Below the pieces are notes generated by a model. That model did no database searches. It worked only from the letters and a program-made list of their open reading frames with translations, and was not told where the DNA came from. A stretch of DNA of 18,028 bases from Chloroflexia bacterium (GTDB lineage: Bacteria; Chloroflexota; Chloroflexia; QHBQ01; JADMIH01), in NCBI GenBank assembly GCA_025927935.1, contig JAICKM010000042.1:1-18028 (forward strand), read 5' to 3'. Shown here in pieces: positions 14,402-18,028 of this stretch. Position 1 is the first letter of the stretch. Each line of letters begins with the position of its first letter. A program made the translations under genes and the position numbers.

Positions 14402-14904
14402 CCCGCAAAATCATCGTGGCCGACTACTAGGTTGCCGAAGAACTCGATGCCGTTGCGGTCGACGTTTTGCACGGTCAGGTAGCCGGGGTAGTAGCCGGTG
14501 GGTTGCAGGTCGAAGCGGGCAAACGTGCCCAGGATGTTGGTCGCGCGGCGCGACAGGTAGCTGATCAACAGCGGCTGGCGGTAGTCGTAGCGGCTCAGCA
14601 GGCGGACGGCCGTGAACAGTTGCGCCAGCGAGACGCGAAAGAAGGGTGGGTCGCACAGGATCAGGCCGAAGGGTTCGCCCAGCCATTCGGGGCGAAACAC
14701 ATCGTAGCGGCGGAAGCCCGCCAGCCCGGCAAAGCGCGTGTCGATATCGAGCGTGCGCACCGCCACGCCCCGCCGCTCCAGTTCCTGGCCCAGGCGCGGC
14801 GCGCAGAGACAGCAGGGGTTCGGGTAGGCGGCGACGACGCCCGCCAGGTGGGCCAGCGTGGGGGCGTCGAAGAAGTATTGCTCGTGTTCGTGGCGCTCGT
14901 CCAT
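14398..14904 (-). CDS. DPPF-motif methyltransferase (N6-adenine-MTase/EEF1AKMT1-like fold)
   Basis: A 168-residue class I SAM-dependent methyltransferase. LDIDTRF (52-58) resembles the acidic post-motif-I strand, and LILCDPPF (81-88) is the DPPF variant of the DPPY motif that positions an amino nitrogen for methylation. The opening EQYFFDAPTLAHLA and the LDIDTRF/DPPF pairing match the family named for N6-adenine methyltransferases, whose studied eukaryotic members (EEF1AKMT1/Efm5) methylate a lysine of the translation elongation factor. The target here is unknown. The start at 14904 is preferred; the frame stays open to 14973 but those extra codons run through a copy of the dispersed repeat. 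The TAG stop (14400-14398) is supplied by another repeat copy. It lies downstream of rtcB on the same strand. Confidence 0.8.
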   Translation of the reverse strand: MDERHEHEQYFFDAPTLAHLAGVVAAYPNPCCLCAPRLGQELERRGVAVRTLDIDTRFAGLAGFRRYDVFRPEWLGEPFGLILCDPPFFRVSLAQLFTAVRLLSRYDYRQPLLISYLSRRATNILGTFARFDLQPTGYYPGYLTVQNVDRNGIEFFGNLVVGHDDFAG

Positions 14905-14932
14905 GGCGCGCGTGCCCCTGACCGCAATTGTT

Positions 14933-15002
14933 CTGTAGGGGCCGGTTTGAAACCGGCCCGCGCGATCGACCACGCTGTAGGGGCCGGTTTGAAACCGGCC
15001 CG
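14933..15002 (+). repeat. Two direct copies of the dispersed repeat, forward orientation
   Basis: Copies at 14933-14960 and 14975-15002 start CTGTAGGGGCCGGTTT and end with the complement AAACCGGCCCG; they look identical. They fill the gap between the 3' end of rtcB and the 5' end of the methyltransferase. Because they face the pair at 14314-14401 in the opposite direction, the methyltransferase gene is bracketed by inverted repeats. Confidence 0.9.
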
Positions 15003-15032
15003 GCCTGCCGCCGCTATTACCCTGCCGCCGCC

Positions 15033-16850
15033 CTAATCGGTGCCCTTGATCGAGGCCAGCGGCCAGAGCCGGTACTCGACTTCGGCCAGACCCGCCGCGA
15101 CGACCGCTTCCACCACCTCTTCGGCGGACTTATAGCAGGCCACCGACTCGTCGAGCGGCACCTTGCCGTCGATATTCACGACGATGCCCGCATCGCGGTA
15201 CTCGCGGTTGACCTGCTCCTGCGACAGCTTTTGCTTGGCCGCGGACCGTGACAGCCGCCGCCCCGCGCCGTGGTTCACTGAATAGGCGCTGCGCACCGCG
15301 CCCGGCAGCGGGCGCAGGATATAGCTGAAATCGCGATTGCTGCCGGGAATCAGCACCGGGTGGCCGATCTCGGCCCAGCGCGTGCCCTGCAACGCCGGAT
15401 GCCCGGCCGGGAAGGCGCGCGTGGCGCCCTTGCGATGCACCCAGACCTCGCCGAACTCCGGGTGCTGCTCGCGCTGCACCAGGTTGTGGCTGATCTCATA
15501 GATCAGCTCCAACTCGGCGTCGAATACCTCCTCGAAGGCCGCGGCCAGTTGCTGGAACAGGATCAGGCGGTTGATGATGGCGAAGTTGCCCCCGGCGGCC
15601 ACCGCGTTCAGGTAGCTGCGGTGGTACGGCGAATCGGGCGTGAAGTAGCCCAGGTCGATGTGCGCCGCCTTCTTGCCCTTGTCGCCGCGGGCCAGCTCGA
15701 AGTAGTTGGTCGCCAGGCCGTGGCCGAAGCCGCGGCTGCCGCTATGCACCTGCACGAACAGGGTGCCCGTTTGCTCGCAGCGTTGCAGTTCGATGAAGTG
15801 GTTGCCGCCGCCCAGCGACCCTAACTGGTTCATGCCGCGCTCGGGGCGGCCCTTGCCGCCCCACGGCACATCCCAATCGTCGTCCACCGGGATGCGGTTG
15901 CGCTCGGCGCGGCTGCGGTCCAGCCCCGCGCCGTACTTCGAGAGGTAGTAATCGGCGCCGCTGCGGATCAGCTTCTGGAATTCCTTCTCGCCGATGCGGC
16001 CCAGCGTCTTGCTCGTGCCGCCCGCGCCCAGGGCGATGCGCGCAGTCACGGCGCGGTTAAAGGCCAGCCGCTTGTCGCGGTTTGCCGCGCCCACCGGCAC
16101 ATCGGAGCGCGCGCTGATCATCCCGCAGTTATGCACAAATACGCCCGCCGCCAGCGCAAAGTTGCCGTAGTTGGGCACGGTCAGGCAATAGACATCCGCC
16201 GTATACGGCACCGGCTCCACGGCGACGACCTTGTGGTTGTCCCGGTCCGTGTGCATACGGAAGGGCATCAGCCAGGTGCCGGGCTGAAGATGTTGCGCTT
16301 GCCGGTAGATTCCGTTACGCAAAAGAAAGAGGTGATCCGGTGTGCAGCAAATCTCCTGCTGGTTATCCAGCACCACCTTGACCAGGGGCGCAGCACGCCG
16401 GGTGTGGCGCGCCGTGGCGCGCGCAACGACAACCTTCTGGGCGGCGTCGAGCGCATAGACCAGCAGGTCGTCAGAGGCGGCCACCAGATCCGCGATGGGG
16501 TAGGTGTGCCCATCCACGGTGGGGATCAGCGTGTCCCCGGTGAAGCAACCAATATCATACCCGACCGGCCCCATCGCCACCGTGCCGCCGGTCAGGATGA
16601 CCGAGCCGACCGGCACGCCGTAGCCGAAATGGGCGTCGGGCGTGATGACAACGAGCTTGACGCCGGGGAAGCGCGTGGCGTTGACGATCTGCGGGTAGAG
16701 GCCGTCTTCGGCCTCAGCTAGCAAGGCCGGGGTGAAGAAGAGCCGCACCGGCACGGCGCCCGTGTCGCGGGTCTGCAACGCGAAGTAGCCGTCCTCATGC
16801 GGCACGGCGTAGTCCTTCCAGTTGTAGACGGTGATCGGCTTCAGGTCCAT
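15033..16850 (-). CDS. rtcB: RNA-splicing ligase RtcB precursor with in-frame mini-intein
   Basis: A 605-residue precursor; removing the intein (102-241) leaves a 465-residue RtcB. RtcB joins 2',3'-cyclic-phosphate RNA ends to 5'-OH ends, using GTP and Mn2+, in tRNA splicing and RNA repair. PDAHFGYGVPVGSV (71-84) and GYDIG-C (98-101 joined to Cys242) give the metal-binding Cys. Asn350 and His351 (GGGNHFIE), His369 (VHSGSRGFGH) and His455 (EISHN) complete the metal site. His527 in VNHGAGRRLSR is the expected guanylylated residue. The ATG at 16850 has AAGGAG (minus strand of 16855-16860) only 4 nt upstream; the frame is open further up but without a plausible start. tRNA-Tyr lies 103 nt upstream on the same strand. 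Activity should depend on intein splicing. Confidence 0.95.
   Translation of the reverse strand: MDLKPITVYNWKDYAVPHEDGYFALQTRDTGAVPVRLFFTPALLAEAEDGLYPQIVNATRFPGVKLVVITPDAHFGYGVPVGSVILTGGTVAMGPVGYDIGCFTGDTLIPTVDGHTYPIADLVAASDDLLVYALDAAQKVVVARATARHTRRAAPLVKVVLDNQQEICCTPDHLFLLRNGIYRQAQHLQPGTWLMPFRMHTDRDNHKVVAVEPVPYTADVYCLTVPNYGNFALAAGVFVHNCGMISARSDVPVGAANRDKRLAFNRAVTARIALGAGGTSKTLGRIGEKEFQKLIRSGADYYLSKYGAGLDRSRAERNRIPVDDDWDVPWGGKGRPERGMNQLGSLGGGNHFIELQRCEQTGTLFVQVHSGSRGFGHGLATNYFELARGDKGKKAAHIDLGYFTPDSPYHRSYLNAVAAGGNFAIINRLILFQQLAAAFEEVFDAELELIYEISHNLVQREQHPEFGEVWVHRKGATRAFPAGHPALQGTRWAEIGHPVLIPGSNRDFSYILRPLPGAVRSAYSVNHGAGRRLSRSAAKQKLSQEQVNREYRDAGIVVNIDGKVPLDESVACYKSAEEVVEAVVAAGLAEVEYRLWPLASIKGTD
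16128..16547 (-). other. RtcB mini-intein (140 residues, no homing endonuclease)
   Basis: This codes precursor residues 102-241. Block A is CFTGDTLIPTVDGHTYPIADL, with the nucleophile Cys102. Block B is CCTPDHLFLL, with the TxxH residues Thr170 and His173. Block F is DVYCLTVPNYGNFALAAGVF, and block G is VHN followed by C, with penultimate His240, Asn241 and the +1 residue Cys242. All residues needed for splicing are present. About 140 residues is the minimum splicing size, so there is no room for an endonuclease. The insertion is exactly before the metal-binding Cys of RtcB, the site that, as I recall, is also used by the larger intein in Pyrococcus horikoshii RtcB. Confidence 0.93.
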
Positions 16851-16953
16851 GCGGCTCCTTCTCCCTGACGTGCGGTGGCGGTTGAACGATAGACGGTGCG
16901 GCGTTCGCGGCAAGAGTCATGCCCACCGCGCGCTGCGCGACACCCCGGCACGG

Positions 16954-17035
16954 TGCGCAGAGGAGGATTTGAACCCCCGTAGGCAAAGCCACCTGATTTA
17001 CAGTCAGGCCCGATTGGCCGCTCCGGCATCTGCGC
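16954..17035 (-). tRNA. tRNA-Tyr (anticodon GTA)
   Basis: An 82-nt class II tRNA. The acceptor stem GCGCAGA/TCTGCGC is a perfect 7 bp with discriminator A. The D stem is CCG/CGG, with GAGCGGCCAAT as the loop. The anticodon stem CCTGA/TCAGG carries the loop CTGTAAA with anticodon GTA. The long variable arm is TGGCTTTGCCTAC, and the T arm is GGGGG-TTCAAAT-CCTCC. CCA is not encoded (CCG follows), so it must be added by an enzyme. The long variable arm is expected for bacterial tRNA-Tyr. No intron is present. Confidence 0.95.
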
Positions 17036-17048
17036 TTGTTGTAGCTCT

Positions 17049-17077
17049 ATTATCGCCGGAGCCGGCGGCGATCAGAA
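17049..17077 (-). promoter_or_regulatory. Probable tRNA-Tyr (and rtcB) promoter
   Basis: On the minus strand, GATAAT (17049-17054) lies 14 nt before the mature tRNA 5' end, with TTCTGA (17072-17077) at 17-nt spacing as a weak -35 box. rtcB follows the tRNA after 103 nt without a visible terminator, so it may be read from the same promoter. Confidence 0.4.
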
Positions 17078-17208
17078 CCAGCGCGAGACGGATCGCAGGT
17101 TGCGCTGCTCGGCGGAGCGCCCCTGGGCCGCGCGACGGAGCCGGCCTACATCGGCGGCGCGTCCCCTCCGTCTGGAGGGGGCCGGGGCAAGCCGGAATCG
17201 CGCAACGG

Positions 17209-17222
17209 GGGACCAAAGTCCC
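17209..17222. promoter_or_regulatory. Palindrome GGGAC-CAAA-GTCCC upstream of the sensor gene
   Basis: GGGACCAAAGTCCC has perfect 5-bp half-sites separated by 4 nt. It is centred about 65 bp before the predicted transcription start of the sensor gene, a usual activator position. The half-sites and spacing equal those of the actinobacterial DosR/DevR box core. Which regulator binds here is unknown. Confidence 0.4.
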
Positions 17223-17245
17223 TACTGGAAGTTTACCGACCGGCC

Positions 17246-17274
17246 TTTACCACAGCGAGTCGTAATGCTATAAT
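17246..17274 (+). promoter_or_regulatory. Extended -10 promoter of the membrane sensor gene
   Basis: TTTACC (17246-17251) and TATAAT (17269-17274) are 17 nt apart, and TGC directly precedes the -10 box. Transcription would start near 17281, 45 nt before the ATG at 17326. Confidence 0.7.
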
Positions 17275-17325
17275 CGACATGTTGGTTTCGGTTGAATCTG
17301 TCCCCTTGGCGAAGGATATTTCCGT

Positions 17326-18028
17326 ATGCTCTCATGGTTGTTCCGGTGCCCCCTGCCCGAAGGCGAACAAGCGCGCAAGTGGCGGGTCTTAAATGCCTTG
17401 CTGCTGATCTTCCTGGTCCTGGTGGTCTTCGGTACCGGCGCCAGCTTGATCTTCCAAACCGCCACCAGTAATCCGATGGCCCTGGTCGCCCTGGCGATCC
17501 TCTTCACATTTTACGTCGCTAATCGCCGGGGGCTGATCAGGGTCACAGCGGTGGGGCTGGTTGTGGGGTTGGAAGCCATCGTCGTGCTGTACAGTGTCTC
17601 CGGGCAGGGCGATCCGCTGGCTAATGCCCTCACCCCGGCCATCGGCGCGCTGCCAATCGCCCTCAGTGCAACAGTGCTCTCGTGGCGGGCCGTGCCAATC
17701 ACCGTGCTGGCCGTGAGCGGCGTGACCGCCTGGCTGTACACAGCGGGAATCGCGCCCCTGGTCGCATACCAGGCGACCACGAACATGGGTCCCCGATTCC
17801 TCATCACGGTCGTGATCCTGTTCATCGCCGTCGGAGCGCTCGCCGCCCTGCCCAACCACCAAGTAGAGCAAGCCCTGGATCGGTTACAGCACCGCAACGG
17901 GGATCTGGAGCAGGCAAACCGGGATCTAGCCACGCAGCGTGAGCGAGATCTGCGCCTGCAAGCGAACCTGGGCAATTTGGCGACGGAACTGTCCGCCGTC
18001 AGCAGCCGGCAAGGCGTCGCCGTCACCA
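17326..18028 (+). CDS. Partial N-terminus of a six-helix membrane sensor, possible methyl-accepting-type transducer
   Basis: The first 234 residues of a protein cut by the right edge. After a short cytoplasmic start (MLSWLFRCPLPEGEQARKWR), about six hydrophobic segments follow, roughly at 22-42, 50-64, 71-87, 102-117, 121-138 and 150-170. Then comes a hydrophilic, helical heptad-like stretch (HQVEQALDRLQHRNGDLEQANRDLATQRERDLRLQ is its composition; see positions 17860-17965). The visible end, NLATELSAVSSRQG, resembles the start of methyl-accepting-like signalling domains in Chloroflexota membrane sensors. A histidine kinase or PAS-containing output is also possible. The start has GAAGGA (17311-17316) 9 nt upstream, behind a strong extended -10 promoter. 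Confidence 0.7.
   Translation, partial: MLSWLFRCPLPEGEQARKWRVLNALLLIFLVLVVFGTGASLIFQTATSNPMALVALAILFTFYVANRRGLIRVTAVGLVVGLEAIVVLYSVSGQGDPLANALTPAIGALPIALSATVLSWRAVPITVLAVSGVTAWLYTAGIAPLVAYQATTNMGPRFLITVVILFIAVGALAALPNHQVEQALDRLQHRNGDLEQANRDLATQRERDLRLQANLGNLATELSAVSSRQGVAVT

Noticed and set aside
14905..14973. Longer N-terminus for the methyltransferase
   Set aside because: The extra codons read through a dispersed repeat copy (RFQTGPY), which is not expected of a conserved protein start.
14314..15002. CRISPR array from the repeated GTAGGGGCCGGTTT units
   Set aside because: Spacing is irregular, orientation changes, a gene lies between the pairs, there are no spacers of constant length and no cas genes.

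Overview
The window is a GC-rich bacterial segment, most likely from the phylum Chloroflexota. This rests on the high GC content, lipoprotein signal peptides followed by Pro/Thr/Ala-rich linkers, the gene families present, and a dispersed self-complementary intergenic repeat with core GTAGGGGCCGGTTT. I recall such repeats from filamentous Chloroflexota but cannot check this here. Several promoters share an extended -10 of the form TGCTATaaT.

Layout. (1) 1-683: the first codons of a minus-strand gene leaving the left edge (possible beta-L-arabinofuranosidase-type enzyme), then a 261-bp non-coding element with 49-bp inverted termini and one dispersed repeat. (2) 684-2999: a two-gene operon of an ACAD10/11-type acyl-CoA dehydrogenase and an APH-fold phosphotransferase, probably for 4-hydroxyacyl-CoA breakdown. 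(3) 3025-9145: a sugar-uptake locus. A LacI-type regulator diverges from a lipoprotein binding protein, an RbsC-type permease, a two-domain ATPase and a cytidylate-kinase-like protein. Two related palindromes sit at the two divergent promoters, a leader of about 440 nt precedes the binding protein, a 13-bp hairpin separates binding protein and permease, and the ATPase translation start is triplicated in tandem. A perfect 15-bp hairpin closes the operon. (4) 9354-13821: methylglyoxal synthase, a PQQ-repeat beta-propeller lipoprotein, an unassigned conserved protein with ADP-ribosyltransferase-like motifs on the minus strand, and a concanavalin-A-like lipoprotein. (5) 13985-17035: a small conserved protein; then on the minus strand tRNA-Tyr, rtcB interrupted by an endonuclease-free mini-intein at its metal-binding cysteine, and a DPPF-motif methyltransferase bracketed by inverted pairs of the dispersed repeat, one of which supplies its stop codon. 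(6) 17326 to the right edge: the N-terminus of a six-helix membrane sensor.

How it fits together. LacI with its two operators probably gates sugar import (the binding protein resembles FrcB, suggesting fructose/ribose-type sugars). Methylglyoxal synthase downstream could relieve sugar-phosphate overload but lies behind a strong hairpin, so it may be a separate unit. RtcB (RNA ligase), tRNA-Tyr and the methyltransferase form an RNA/translation cluster. The observations I rate highest are the triplicated translation start, the RtcB mini-intein, and the long structured leader. I saw no CRISPR array, transposase, phage gene or rRNA.
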